Shown: piece after piece, positions 21,849 to 34,644 of the stretch
Layout of the letters: each line of letters begins with the position of its first letter
Numbering within the stretch: position 1 is the stretch's first letter
DNA from: Delphinapterus leucas
Lineage: Eukaryota > Chordata > Mammalia > Artiodactyla > Monodontidae
Length of the DNA stretch: 64,000 nucleotides
Direction of reading: 5' to 3'
Assembly: GCF_002288925.2 (NCBI RefSeq)
Contig: NW_022098063.1
Coordinates: 1,649,219 to 1,713,218, forward strand
Translations under genes and position numbers: made by a program
The notes under the pieces: model-generated
Databases searched by the model: none
What the model was told of the DNA's origin: nothing
What the model saw: the letters and a program-made list of their open reading frames with translations, nothing else

Positions 21849-24714
21849 GATTGTCTTAAATTTCTTGAACAATAGCACTCTTCCACATGTATTAAAATAA
21901 TCAACTTTTCAAAATGCTACATAACTTCTTAGTTATTAAACCAAATGATAAAATGTCTTCCATAAATAGCTATAAAATGATCTCCATTTCAACTACCATT
22001 TTGGCACAGATGTGAGCCTAATATCTCCTTCAAATTGGTATGATCTTATTAAGAGCTGAATTTGAATGTTACTGACCTCCATTACAGACCACTTAAAACT
22101 ATGAAGAATAACCAAAGCTAACACAACTACTGAATCAACCTAATCCTCACAAGTTGACGGTACTACATCCTGGAATGTAAAAAATACAGACTTGGGGATG
22201 TTATTGGAAGGAGATACTTGAATATTTGAAGGTACAAAACATGCACTTGGCTGAACACATATACCAAGGATGGGGGAAGTGAAACGCAACTACATAGAAC
22301 TGAATTTTTTTTTCTGGAAACTGAGTCTGACACATGATATGCTTGCCTGATATATGCCTCAGTTATGCAAAAATACATAAATGTCACTTGCCCATGGTCT
22401 ATAAAACATTCCACAAATGCACTGAGGTCTGCTGGAAAAAGGAAGGAAGGAAGAAAAAGAAGCTTTTAATGCGTATTTCAGTCTCTAGGAAAACCCTGAA
22501 ATAATGTGAAGTCTGTATCCTGTGATAAACAGGATTGTGATTATGATGAAAATGAACTTGAGCCAACCCAGGGTTTCGATGTGGATTTTTCCAATTGATC
22601 AGGACTTTTTTGTCCCTGGTAGAGGAATGGTGCATAGTTTAATACCTACCCAATTATTTCAATACTGATTTTTAGATAATCTTAGGTAAAACCACAGTCA
22701 CTTTTTAGGACTTAAAAGGAAACAGACCATATTAGCCACATTATTGTTATACATATGAGGAATGCAATTTTGCTTTGATATAAAGCTTTACAAAAAAATT
22801 CTTTTTTAAGATCTTCCCACTTAACTTGTAACCATAGGTATTTTTGTTCTTCTTAAAGAAACTCACTGATGGACAAGGAAGGTGAATAGTCTGCCCAGGA
22901 ATCACAATGTTGGTGTTTCTTTCTCCTAATTCATTCACAAAGATGATTTATCAGTGGTAACCAAAAGTACTCTGTGGAAAATGGAAAATTCTTCATTATT
23001 TTGTCCTTTAAATAAATAGGGATTATTTCGTATTTTATTCATATTACATCCAAATTGGTGAAGTCAGTATGAGCCAAAGTATTTTCTAAGACATAGATAT
23101 TTTTAGATTTTTTTGTTATTAAACTTTCACCATAACAAATCTTAAAGGAAATAACAATATACTGAATGGCTCTTCTATGGCCCCAACCTGGAGACTACTT
23201 GCTTACTTATACAGTCATATCCTGAGGTCAACTGCTTCAATCTTTTGCAGTTTCTGATCAACTATGGGGGGAAAAAAATGAGTCTACCCTAGATTCTGTG
23301 TTGGAAAAAGATGAAATCTGGCAAGGTCAATTGGGCACAAAGCTGGGTAATTTCCAAATAGGACTGAGTAAAGCAGCAAGCTGAATCTTTTCCTCACCAC
23401 CCTCTGTGCCTTCCTGCTAGGAATGGAATTGACTAGCAGGTGGGAGTTTGGGATCTAGAAGCAACTCTAATGTTTAAGAGATGAGTTTGATAATTTATTC
23501 TTTTTTAAGGCAATTTTTAGATTTTGAAGTTTGTCATTTCTCAGCACTCTCATAAGAATTGGGTTCAAAAATTATTATTTATCAGGAGCATTAACTATAG
23601 AAACACTGTTGATAATGGCATTGAGAATTGTCACACACCTACTTGCCCAGTGCCTTTTTGTGGAAGAAATAGCAGACAGTAAGACAGGTTTTATTCGTTT
23701 TACTCTCTGCAGTGCCCATCAGGAGGGAAGGATTTGCTGATCTAAATTAGAGCAGGTTGGTAAATTATGTACATCTTTATAAACTTATTTAGTAGTTTTC
23801 ATAACCTTCATTTTACTCTAGATTCATGGTCTACAGAGATGGATTTCACAATAATTAGGTGGATTTATGGTTTCAGGATTTGCAACATACACATATATTC
23901 ATAGGTCTATAAAATTTTATAGTGTTTAATTGACACCTGCCGTCACCCCACAAACCTGACCCCACTCACCCTCTCCCTTCAACAGAAACCCAATGAAAAA
24001 GCAGGAAGTGAAGTGTCTGTTTAGTGTTCCACTTTGTCACCAATGTATCTGTAAAAGAGATTCATGGACTTAAGAGAGAAAAACTATATGCCCTTGAAGA
24101 CATTGTTTATATATAATCTGCTAAGTGTGTGCACTTATTATTTTGCTTTTCTCCCACCAGAAAAACAAAACATTTTCATTATTTCAAAGAAATTCATAAA
24201 TGACACTCCCTCAACAAAGATTTTATGGTATAAGTTTTTAAAAGTTTATTAAATAATGTTGAGTTACTATGATAGGTTATTGTACAGAAACCTTAATTAC
24301 TTGAGGGGATGCAGGCAAGCCAAGGAGTAGAAAGAATAAAGGGCATGTCCATCTTTTGATTCACCTTGGTGAACATGTTTTGCCTCACACAGTTTGGTAC
24401 TTGATTATAAAGTACCTTAGATATCATCTAATTGTTGCGTGTATATTTGTTCTATCTCAAAAGAGCCTGCTTTGTAAACAGTCTCTGTCTTTAATATGGT
24501 GTTAACCAGTTGAGCTCTTGCTTGCTGCAAAAGAAAAAAAAAATTGACCTAGAATTAGCTATATATCTAATTATCTATATGTATGTATCCATCTACCTTT
24601 CTTTATCTATCACCTCACTATCCATCCCTACATTTATATATAAACCATAGTATTTGAAAATAAAACAAAAAGCAACAAAACAACCAAAAATAGTTTTCAT
24701 ACCTTAGAAGGCAT
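21849..24714. other. Repeat-poor 2.9 kb stretch
   Basis: The longest part of the window without any element I can name. Only scattered low-complexity bits occur, including a TATC-like degenerate run at about 24560-24625. Open frames are short and unconvincing. Confidence 0.5.
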
Positions 24715-24860
24715 AATCATTGATAAGTTTGTTAAATAATTTAATTCCCAGGCTTCTCCCTTAGAAATTCTGATTTGGTATGTTGGAAGTGATGTCCAGG
24801 ACTCTGCATTTAGTAAGCTTACCTGTGATTCCATTGCAAGTGTTTCTGCTGACCATGTTG
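24715..24860 (+). mobile_element. MER5-like hAT-Charlie fossil
   Basis: 'ttaattcccaggcttctcccttagaaattctgatttggtatgttggaagtg...ccaggactctgcatttagtaag' follows the MER5 body. Confidence 0.6.
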
Positions 24861-25879
24861 GAAAAAACATTGACACAGAGAAGCTGTGTTCAGGATGACG
24901 CTGGTTTGCAGAATTTATCAATTTTCTAGCTATTCAACTTATACTTCCAGAACTGGTAGTTGGTTCTGGCTATTTGAAACCCAAGTTTATCCCAGAAGAG
25001 CATTATTAGCCTACACTGAACCCAACATTCAATCCTGCTTTCTTTTTTATTGACTCTTGCTTGACCTACTCGAAAATAACTGTTATTTGGTCCAGCGAGG
25101 CCCCAGGCTATAACATATTTAGCACTTCCTTCTCCAACTCCAAAGCCACCCAGCTTGGTTTAGCTATGTAAAAAGCACTTGCATAGCAGTGTTTATTGCT
25201 GGTTGTTTATTTAGCTGCATATCAGTTCACGGTTGCTTGCTGAACTGTTTCTTTTTGCCTGGCAGAAATGTTAAGGTACCTGCTTTTATTGCTATGTATT
25301 GTCTACAACCTTCAGCCAAAATTATTAAGCAGATTTTGTTCAGTAAACCTTCATTTATTTTAAACAGTTTTCTTTACCTGCAATCATTTGTATTTTTCAG
25401 GAATATTTTTCTGATTTGACTGACCTTTTTTTTTTTAATGGTAATTCACCAAATAGTATGTGGGAAAGTGGCTTCTAAAATCCTTTAGGTATTTGAATAG
25501 TTTAAAAGATTTAATTTTCCTCCCACCCTGACACATACCTCTTTTTCTGTCATTTGTGTGTGTCTGTATATACAGTTTTATAGCCTTTCAGTTCCTGAGA
25601 AAGAAGAAATGCCATATAATGAGTGGCCATTTAAGTTAATGGTAATTTTTGGTTTACAGTATCCGTATAAACTGGCAGCACAGTTATTATTTCAAATACA
25701 TGATTCCATTTTCCTCATGAATATATTTATACTTGTCAGCATGAGTGCTTTCTGAATTTGGGGTGAGAGTTTCTGTTAACCATTGCCCATTTGCAACAAT
25801 TTGCGTGAATTTTATCTTCTGAGTATCTCTCAAATTCCTGGTATCCATTCCATCGCAACTGCAATCAGCACAGAAAGCT
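24861..25879. other. Unannotated stretch
   Basis: No known element. Short plus-strand frames at 25189-25419 and 25558-25755 have no recognisable similarity. Confidence 0.5.
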
Positions 25880-26330
25880 ATTAAAATAATCTAACTTAAT
25901 AAATTGGAAACCTGAACCCCTACTTTTGTTTGCCCTCTGGATGATCCAGTTGAAATTCTTCTGTTACAATTAAGTGATCCTCAAAAATGTAATTCTGGCC
26001 ATGCTGCTTCATGTCTTTGAAAATCCCTTAATGACCCCCACATTGACTGTAAGGTAAAGCCCAAACTCCAAAATTGACAAATAAACCTTTCCCTTTCTTC
26101 CTGATCTTCCTGCTTTTTACCCAGCCTCACATCCTGCCATTCCCTCAGAGTAAACTAGTCCAACCAATGTAAACTAGTCCAGCCATAGCAAACTATCCTT
26201 AGTTCCTGTGAATCTCTTTTCACCCCTCTCACGTGTTTGCCACAAATGCACCCCATCCACCCCCAGCTTGCCCACCGGGCAATTCCCAAGAATTATGTAA
26301 GAAAGTCATAGTGTGAGCTCATCTGAGAAG
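25880..26330 (+). mobile_element. L2 LINE fragment
   Basis: Sense L2 3' region: 'catgctgcttcatgtctttgaaaatcccttaatgacccccac', 'gtaaggtaaagcccaaactcc' and 'ctgccattccctcagagtaaac'. A small internal duplication of GTAAACTAGTCCA lies at about 26153-26180. Confidence 0.7.
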
Positions 26331-26502
26331 CTTTGGAATTCCTCTCTCTTTCAAGTGGGCCACTTTATTCCCTACTCTCATTTGCTCCCTGTGTCTTCCT
26401 TTTCATAAAAGTTGTCACCCGGTGTTAAAATCACTGTTTTTGTCACCTGATCTTTCTTTTGGGAAAATGACTTCATTTTGCTCATTTAAAAATCTTTGTG
26501 CT

Positions 26503-26710
26503 GGGCTTCCCTGGTGGCGCAGTGGTTGAGAGTCCGCCTGCCGATGCAGGGGACGCGGGTTCGTGCCCCAGTCCGGGAAGATCCCACGTGCCGCGGAGCG
26601 GCTGGGCCCGTGAGCCATGGCCGCTGAGCCTGCGCGTCCGGAGCCTGTGCTCCGCAACGGGAGAGGCCACAGCACTGAGAGACCCGCGTACCGCAAAGAA
26701 AAAAAAAAAA
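26503..26710 (+). mobile_element. CHR-type SINE (short form), young copy
   Basis: Intact sense copy: head with the A-box-like 'tggcgcagtggttgag', B box 'gggttcgtgcccc', GC-rich body and A-tail. The target-site duplication AAAAATCTTTGTGCT (26488-26502) recurs after the A-tail at 26709-26723. The head is tRNA-derived, not a tRNA gene. Confidence 0.96.
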
Positions 26711-26723
26711 AAATCTTTGTGCT

Positions 26724-27299
26724 TAGCCAAGTATCTTGCAGGGAATAAATGTTGGTTTAAGAAGTATTTACATGTGGTAAGGAGAAGGAATATAGCACGT
26801 TGGCATATTTATCTTCATTGTCCTCAATTATCTTTGGCGTAGACCCTATTTCACTTGCCAAATTATTTGAGTCTGGAGGAAAATTATTTCCCCGCCTATG
26901 ATAAAGATTTTGTGTTTTTACGGCCTTGTTGAAGGGTTGAGTTCCAATTTCTCTCTATTAAATATAATTTATATTAATATCCCACTCTCTATCCCTGTTG
27001 TCATTACCTCAGGAGGCAATTTAAATACACTCTAGTAAGTCAAACTTGACCTCAACTTACCACAAACCTCACCTATGCGAGAGTTACATCAATGGAAGGA
27101 TGTCGTGTATGTTTTTTCTCTTTCCCCATGTGGAAATGACAATTTTGAGTCTCTTAAATTGATTTTTTTAATCCTAGTCATTCCCAGGGTTTCAGAATGT
27201 GGTTAAACTTTGATGCTTCTGATGCAAGATAGCACAGCATTCTCTCTGTTGAGATATTTTTCCTGCCTACTCCCCCTATAGCCACCCTCCCTGGGGCCT
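26724..27299. other. Unannotated stretch
   Basis: Lies between two L2 pieces in the same orientation, so it may be unrecognisable L2 sequence or unrelated DNA. Confidence 0.4.
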
Positions 27300-27580
27300 A
27301 AACAACTCAAACGCTTAGTTCACCTCTCAGCTGAAATATCACTTCTTCAAGGAAGCTTTTCATGATTGTCCAAGGCAGAGCCCAGTCACTTTAACTTACT
27401 TCCCCAAGCCCTACATTTGTCTTTAAGAGCACTTATTACTTTGCAACCTGATGGTATATTCACATCTCTGTACTGATCACTGAAGTATAAAACTGTGGAG
27501 GATAGACACCACCTCCTGCACTGTTAAACCGATGTTCTGGAATTGTTCCTGAATAATAAATACTTATTAAGTAAATTTAA
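27300..27580 (+). mobile_element. L2 LINE 3' end
   Basis: 'cacctctcagctgaaatatcacttcttcaaggaagcttttcatga', 'agcacttattactttgcaacctgatg' and 'gaataataaatacttattaagtaaa' follow the L2 3' end. It probably belongs with the fragment at 25880-26330. Confidence 0.75.
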
Positions 27581-29199
27581 ACTTTTTCTTTTTTAGCACT
27601 GAAATTAATTCTTTTGAAAATTAAGCTTATGCTTTTCGAAATATCCATATAGAAATATAAAACCTAGAACCTGCAAAACTAAGCTTGCGAATTACTGTTC
27701 TATAATTCAATATAGGCTTTCTGATGGTTAAAACATATCTAATCTTTGTTACCCTCTTACATTTCACAGAACGTGGTTATGTTGCTTTTTCATGTCAGGA
27801 AGCTTCAGTAGTGTTATTGTTTGGTTCTGGTTGATGAGAGCTCCTGAGCTGTTCAAAAAATAGCTGATTCAGAACATGATCAGGGAATGTCAGTGTCAGT
27901 TTCCTGATGAGCCATGATTACTTGTGAGTGAGGACACAACCGTGTTTGAGAGGCATGGCTGAGTGGACAGGTGCCATCTGGCTGGAGAATAGACAGAACT
28001 GTCATTATAGGAAAATCCACAAGTAAAACTGTTGACAGTAAAAATGAATCTTTTATGGGTGTGAGATGGATTATAATTACAGTTAATTAAGGATATCAGG
28101 AGAGGCACAAACTGAGTCAGTATCTAATGTAGCCCTTGGCTTTACTGTGCTGTGTGACAGACGCTCTGGCTATGGGCTCCCTTTTACTTGAGGACACTCA
28201 AATTTTCACTTAAAATATACAGGATCCTTTATAATTAGTGAACAGCAGAGTCCTACTGCAGACTCATTGCATGGATATAGTGTGTTTTATTCCCTATCCC
28301 CAAATTTCTCCAAGACTGCTGAATCCCACTCAGTCATGGAACCAGTGTAGGTAGCTGGAGGATTTTGTTCAGTGACCTGCCAGTTAGTTGCTCATTGCTC
28401 TGACAGATTCTTAGGTTATAGAGACATGCTTCTCTCCTTTTTGAATGAGTGAATAAACACCTACTTAACTACTTGATTCTTTAGTAAATCTCCCCAATTC
28501 TCACATTTCAGTACATGCCTTTAAAAATGTTTCTCCCGATAAATTTCTCACTTGTAGTCTTTTTGTAAATGATATTTAGAAAATACACTCATGAAAATGA
28601 CATAGTGCACACCGTACCAACCCTTGTTGTAATCACTGTCCCCTGATGTTTAATGAACTCACATTTATATATAGCTCATCCATCTCTTCCCCTCACCAGG
28701 ACACAGTGTTGTTTTCATTTTATCTAGGCTCTTTTCCTTTTAACATTCAGTACATTGTCAAACCTACCTTATCTGAAGTAAATGATGTTACTTGTTCTCC
28801 TATGAGAACACAGTAAATATCAGTAGGTAAATAGAAGCTCTGGTAACTTCTGCAATGTCAGCTTTATCTTTGTCACCATTATGGTGATGGAAAGCATGCA
28901 GAGCCTGTTGGTCCATTCCATCTCCCTTCCGACATCCCTTGCAGTTGGGAGAATGTGACTAATGTGTAACTACACATGAGTTTTAATTACTCGGAATACC
29001 ATAAGCAGCAGGTAAAGTCTCAATATTCAAACATCCTCAGAGGCCCAAGAATCATAAGCCACATTATTGACGTTCATTTCTCCATTTATTCAAGGGAGTC
29101 TCAAGCTTAAGTAGGAAGATTTGACCTATTTAAGGAGTTAGGGAAATGTTTCTATGTGGAAAGGACTCTTGTTCTAGTACATCAATGATCAGCGGGAAT
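27581..29199. other. Unannotated stretch
   Basis: About 1.6 kb of mixed composition with no assigned element. Confidence 0.5.
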
Positions 29200-29455
29200 T
29201 AACTTGAACAAGGAGGAAAAGACAGAAACCTTCCAAGCAGTGGATGTATCAGAAGTCTTTTTAGTGATGAGACGTGCTGAGTACAAGAGACAAAAGGAGG
29301 TTGGTGTGGCTAAAATGAAGAGGCTGAGGTATCAGCGTGGTTTGAGATAATGTTGAAGAGATAGGTGGAAGCCATACTGTACAAAACCTTGTTACCCAAG
29401 TTAAAGATCTTTCTTTTCTTTTTTCCCCACAAAACCAAGGAGAAGACTCTGAAAT
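29200..29455 (-). mobile_element. L2 LINE fragment
   Basis: Reversed L2 text: 'aaccttccaagcagtggatg', 'ggaggttggtgtggctaaaatg' and 'ccatactgtacaaaaccttgttaccc'. Confidence 0.6.
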
Positions 29456-29564
29456 TTTTACAGAGTATGAGTGTGTGTCATGTGTGTCTGTGCACATATC
29501 TGTGTTTCGCTGTGTCTGTGTGTTTGGATGAGTGATATCATCAAATTCAGTTAATCTAGTCCAC

Positions 29565-30440
29565 AAATTTGGGGGCACTGCTCTATGTGCTGATATAAGT
29601 TCTGTATATAAGACATGAAATCTCTGATTTCATGGGAGCATACATTCTCATAGGAAAAGCCAGAAGAAACCACAGAAAAAAAACAAAGACAAATAATGAA
29701 ATGAAATAATTTCACATAATATCATGCACTTTGAGTAGGATTGAGAGTAAGAGGATGGATACAAAATGACAGGTTATGGTGATCAGGATGACAATTGTTA
29801 GGAAGCAAGCTGTGGGAAGATGTTGGGAAGAGCATGCTACTCTGTGAAGAGTAAGTGAAAGGCTTTAAGGAAGGTATGAGCTTATTGTGTTTGAGGGATG
29901 GCAGGAAGTCTATGGAAGAGGCACTATGGTAGGATGAGAGTTGAGATAAATTAAGATAGTCGGGGCTTAGATACCAAGGTGTTACCAGGTGTATTTATTA
30001 GTGTCTTCCCACCACGAGGTATGGTCAACGGATTATGAAGAGCAGAGGAGGATATAAGGATAGATGCAAAGCGTAGGAAGCCTGTTGCTATAGATCGGGT
30101 AAGAGAAGATAGTGGTTTGTGGAGGAGGATCAGAGTCTAGACAGGTGTTCAAGGTACAACCAACAATACTCGCTGATGGATTAGATAGAGAATGTAGGTG
30201 GAGAGAAGATGGAGAGGAAAACTAACCTTGTTTTGGGCCTATGAAGCTGGGTGAATGATGATGGCATACGCTGAAATGGAGAAGATTGGGAGAAGAAAGG
30301 ATTTGAGGAGATATTAAGTATCCTATCATATTGTATTTTGGGCATTTTATCATGTCAGAGTAGGCATTCTGACATGCCTACTAGGTATCCAAGTAGAGAT
30401 ATGATTATGAAGTTGGATATGAGTATGGTTTGCATTTAAA
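29565..30440 (-). mobile_element. L2-like ancient repeat
   Basis: Purine-rich text follows the reversed L2/ancient-repeat order: 'ttcatgggagcatacattctcatagg', 'gctgatggattagatagagaatgtagg', and 'tgacatgcctactaggtatccaagtagagatatgattatgaagttggatatgag'. It is broken by small indels. The family name is less certain than the fact that it is an old interspersed repeat. Confidence 0.55.
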
Positions 30441-30814
30441 AAATATCTCTGCCTTTGACATGGAACAGATGGTTGGGGAAGCACTCTTATCTCACACCCT
30501 ACTCTTAGTAACCAAACTGTAGTCAAAGTGTGGTTTAAATACACATACTTAAAGGAGGAGGTGGCTTAAGAAGGTGATGTAGTCATAGTGAAGAGTTCCA
30601 AACATAACTTGGGTTTCCGAGTGGGGTACGAGGTTTAAATGTTTCTCTAGGTGTTAGCTGTCTGCCAAATTAACTTGGTTCTCATTTCCTGATGGAGGCG
30701 GAATATGAGACATCCTCCCTTTTCCATTTAATTATATAACTCCTCCACAGAGCAGCATGTAAGGCTGCCGACTGTGCATGTACAACTTCAGGAGCCATGC
30801 CCCAAGGATGCATG
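30441..30814. other. Unannotated stretch
   Basis: No element recognised immediately upstream of the telomere-like array. Confidence 0.5.
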
Positions 30815-30856
30815 CTAACCCTAACTCTAACCAACCCTAACCCTAACCCTAACCCT
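30815..30856 (-). repeat. Interstitial telomeric repeat array
   Basis: 42 bases of CCCTAA units, i.e. TTAGGG on the minus strand. There are four exact consecutive units at the right end, and variants to the left (a CTAACT unit and a truncated CCAA unit). The flanks are non-telomeric. Short interstitial arrays of this kind are usually attributed to telomerase-linked or captured repair of a double-strand break. Confidence 0.95.
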
Positions 30857-30907
30857 TGGAGTTGAGCAAACTGGTAGACTTCCTCCTACTCTACTGATGA
30901 GTATAAA

Positions 30908-31118
30908 GCTATGCTGTATAATACGGTAGTCACTGGCAACATACTGCTATTTAAATTTAAATTAATTTAAGTCAAAGCAATGATATTGGAAATTCAGTTG
31001 TTTGGTAGCACTCACTTTATTCCGTGTGCTCAATAGCCAGGTGAGGCTGGTGGCTGCCGTGTCGAACAGGGCACACACACAGTATTTCTACCACAGGAGG
31101 TTCTTTCGAACAGCACTG
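30908..31118 (-). mobile_element. MER58-like hAT-Charlie fossil
   Basis: Begins 'gctatgctgtataatacggtagtcactgg' and ends 'gttctttcgaacagcactg'. The middle 'atttaaatttaaattaatttaa' and 'gtgctcaatagccaggtgagg' match the family in which TIRs read 'cagtgctgt(c)caata'. The exact MER number is from memory and should be checked. Confidence 0.65.
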
Positions 31119-31325
31119 TTATAGAGAGAAACGGATTGGAGTTTAGAATTATTTTTGTCTTTTAGTTCAATATCTAGTGAGACTAAAAGCAAATGTTTCT
31201 TTAGTCTGGAGAATCTAGTCTAGGTTCAGATTTAACTGGGAGTTTATGATAGGGACTATCAAATAAGTTGGAGCCATATATTCTTGAATTTTTCCTGTAC
31301 GGGCTTTACCTTAAAAATATTAAAT

Positions 31326-31348
31326 ACACACACACACACAAACACACC
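31326..31348. repeat. (CA)n microsatellite
   Basis: Short CA tract with one AA interruption. Confidence 0.85.
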
Positions 31349-31349
31349 A

Positions 31350-32210
31350 TCTCATATAACAAAACAACAAATCATTGCTTTTCCAAATTGAGGCCTGGGA
31401 ACATGTCTTCTGCATTAATGCAACGAAATATAATGAAAAGTAGAGCCAGTCAAAGCTTGTTCATTCTATTTAGATTCCTAGAAAGGTACTTTCTATTCCT
31501 TTTGTCCCAATTTGATGAAGCTTTGCCCCTATAGTGAATTATGTAAGTTGTAAACAAAGAGCTACATTATTACAAGCAAAGCCTAATGTAATATCAGCTT
31601 TTAATGGTCTTTTATAAACCTGGTGTGAACAGCAGCGCCTCACGGAAAAGCAGCACAATTGATTTAAAGAAAACTCATTTTGCACACCAAGTAGTACAAG
31701 AATAAAGGACATCCCACCAAACAATGAATTGTATTGAAGTAGAAAAATATGTGAAGCAAGACTGCCAAATTATTTATCTTTCATTAAAGGAGAAAATCAC
31801 ACATAATTATCTCTGGTAAATGAGCATGTTTGTGAAAGTTGGCAATGAGCTCAAAATAATAACCATAAAAATATTCTACACTTAATCAAGTTAAATAACT
31901 GTTTTTATATAAGTTGTAGGAAAGGGACTTCTGAACAAGGAATGCTTTCAAAAGGGAGTGGAGATAGCCCTTTGAGCCCTGCTTGATCCTCACTACAGAT
32001 GGCACACTGTGGATCTCTGCAACCAAGTGGAGTAGCTAATCCAGGCTGAAAGTATTTTTTCCTATCCTTGTGACTAAATTACTGAGCAATTACAATGTGT
32101 AGCTTTATAATTCATGCATAAGCAAGTAACAATTGAATGCTTTTTAGCCAGAGACACTTAGACTTTCATGCCTGGAAAGGAAGCAGATATGCAACACTCT
32201 GTGGTTTTAT

Positions 32211-32212
<2 letters not shown>
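31350..32212. other. Unique stretch carrying a 73-base duplicated segment
   Basis: From about 31380 to 31830 the DNA is free of recognised repeats and simple sequence. It contains the 73-base segment listed next. The look is that of a conserved non-coding element, but this is only an impression. Confidence 0.4.
31628..31700 (-). repeat. 73-base inverted duplicate, copy A
   Basis: The reverse complement matches 40144-40216 over 73 bases with one difference (A here, G in the matching frame). Homology stops sharply on both sides. No known repeat family was recognised. It is continuous with unique-looking flanks, so it is a plausible source copy. Confidence 0.9.

Positions 32213-32248
<36 letters not shown>
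32213..32248 (+). repeat. (GT)18 microsatellite
   Basis: Eighteen uninterrupted GT units, likely length-polymorphic. Confidence 0.95.
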
Positions 32249-32249
<1 letters not shown>

Positions 32250-34644
32250 GCAAAATTAAATAGCATGGGCCAGAGGTAGATACCAAACAAGAATTTGCAT
32301 TTCAGCATGGAGATAATGTGCAGGTGTCATCTCTTAGCTCTCAGCGTCAGGAGCAAAAAGTCTCAGCCTACTAAACCTGAGAGCTTTCAAATTTTAGAAT
32401 AGCATCACTTTTGGTTCTAAAGATAAACCTATCGGTATGTAGGAAGCAAGGATCTGCCAAATCAAAAGTTTTGCTGTTCAGAGAAACTCTCTCTCTGTTT
32501 CTCTCTCTTTTTTAAGGGGCAAACTGCTCAGTCTGTAAATATTTCTGGCAGAACTTCTGAATAGGCATCTCTTGATATTCACTGAAGAATCTTGTCACCT
32601 TAGAAAAAGTGAATATATGCTCCAGCTCTTAACTATTCTAGGAGAAACTGGAGTTAGAGTGGAAGATTTTTGTTTTGCTAGTATGATCTGGTGAATGTTT
32701 TTGTAAACTCTGAGACTTCTGAGAGAGTTAAAAATTTACCTCAGAAAAAACCTGGCTGTCTCTGACCACTGACCACTTTTCCATGATTTATAGTTGCTTC
32801 AGAAGCTCATACAAATATTCACTAATACTGTTGTGTTAATTAACGATTATAGCACCTCCACCCTCCAGCACCCCCCCCCCTTTTTCTTGCTGTCCTTTAA
32901 ATAGAAGTCTAGATTCCCTTTTTATGGGCAATATTTTCCTTTAAAAAACAGTGTACCTTATTTTCTAAAACCATATCTTGGAGTTTTTTTGTTTTTTTGT
33001 TTTTGGCTTGGAGGAACTCTTAGACCTTTCTCCTTTTTTGACCATTTCCCAACTCTCATAGATGACCTGAGTTCACAACAGCCATTGCTTGTCACAAGGA
33101 AAGATAATTTTAGGAGACACATTGGTACACTGTTTGCTCTCACTTTATTTTACCTCGACAGATTATTTAGATTTAAAGGCTCTCTTTCACTCTATTGTCA
33201 AAGGTAGCAACTTAGATTTTATAGTACCAACTTCTTCATAGAATTGTTGAATGTCAGAGCTGGAAAAAACCTGAAAAATAATCGTTTCTATCTCCTTATG
33301 TTTAAAGATTTAAAAATGATGATTTAGACACAGATGGAACTCATGAACATCAAAGATGAGTCTAAGGTTTAGGTCTCTGGATACCCACCTTTTCCCATAC
33401 CTTGCATTCTGATACGGTTTCCCCACAGAGCTAAGTCTCTAACTTATTGCCTCTCCTTCCAAGTGGAGTTGCCAACATTACCCCTTTCCTGGTCTCTGGA
33501 GGGTATGATTCTTTCCTTGTGTGCCCCACACTCATCCTCAAGCCTTACTGACCCTTTGTGGCTACCACCCACTATCTGTGTGATAGCTTCATTCCTCTCT
33601 GTGATCCTCTGACATCTATTTTCCCAGCCATCATTTTCTTTCTCCTCTTTGTCTCTGTGCCTGGGAGTTTATCTGAAATCTGTTCTCAGGATAAACTACT
33701 CAGGCCATAAATTTCCCTTATAGGAATTTTGGACAGGAACAGCCTGACTTTTCTTAGAACTTTGTCACGTCGAAGAATTAGAAAATATGCTTCATCTTCT
33801 CACAGGAGACATCCCTCAGCAAAGCAGGAAACAAAAATAAGTTTCAGTGTTTCTTAGGTGTACTCTATTCTCTTTATGCTTTCCCTTCTAATTTTTTAGT
33901 AAGTAATTCACTTCCTGAATTATCATGAGGGTACAGTATTGGTGATAACAACAATAATAAGAAACGCATAATGAGATAGAGAATTTGGGGTGATAAATCA
34001 TATTGAACAGAACAAAGAGCTCAATTCGAATCTGGGATCTAAATATATCATAATTATTACTGGTAAAGATGAATTGAGTACTGCTGTTGGAACCATCTTC
34101 CACGTTGAATTGATTGTAGGTTTTCAGAAAAGTATAGTTCCCGCCAAAGAAGGGAAAACCTGCCTGGTTACAAGCAGGGGTTGGGAAGCAGAGAAGTGAC
34201 CTGACTGCGACCCATGACATAGGGAGGAGGAGAAGGGACAGAAACCCAAGGGAAGAGCCTCCTCCAAGAAGTGACCTCTGACTCAGTCACTGCCTGACCC
34301 ACAATCGTGAACTAATGAAAGTGAGGTTCTTTCCAGTCATCCTCATTAGGGATGTCCCTCCTTTCAGGAGGATTGAGTAAGGGTCAGAAAGGATTGTCAA
34401 AAGATTAATTTTCAGTACTTCTCCAGAAGTTAAAAGTAATGATGCAGCTACCCATTTACGTGTGGAATCAGGAATATAGAAATGGAATTTTGTTTTTAAA
34501 AAAAGCTTCTTTAGATACTAATGAATGACAACTGAAGTTAAGAAAAAGGTAAGCTTCTCTTTCAGTAGCATCTCTCATGCATCAGACTAGTGATGCTAGT
34601 GGTTCACATACTTCATCTCATGTAACCCTATCAAGAACTCTTTA
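32249..34644. other. Mostly unannotated 2.4 kb
   Basis: Contains a CT-rich run near 32486-32510, a C9-10 run with T-tract at about 32870-32885, and a possible ancient MIR-related fragment at 33240-33420 ('agagctggaaaaaacctgaaaaataat...gatttaaaaatgatgatttagacac'). No gene was seen. Confidence 0.45.

Noticed and set aside
26503..26580. Possible tRNA gene (A- and B-box-like sequence)
   Set aside because: It is the tRNA-derived head of a CHR SINE. The cloverleaf is not kept, and the SINE body, A-tail and target duplication follow.
30815..30856. True chromosome end
   Set aside because: Only about 42 bases with variant units, and unrelated DNA on both sides, so it is interstitial.
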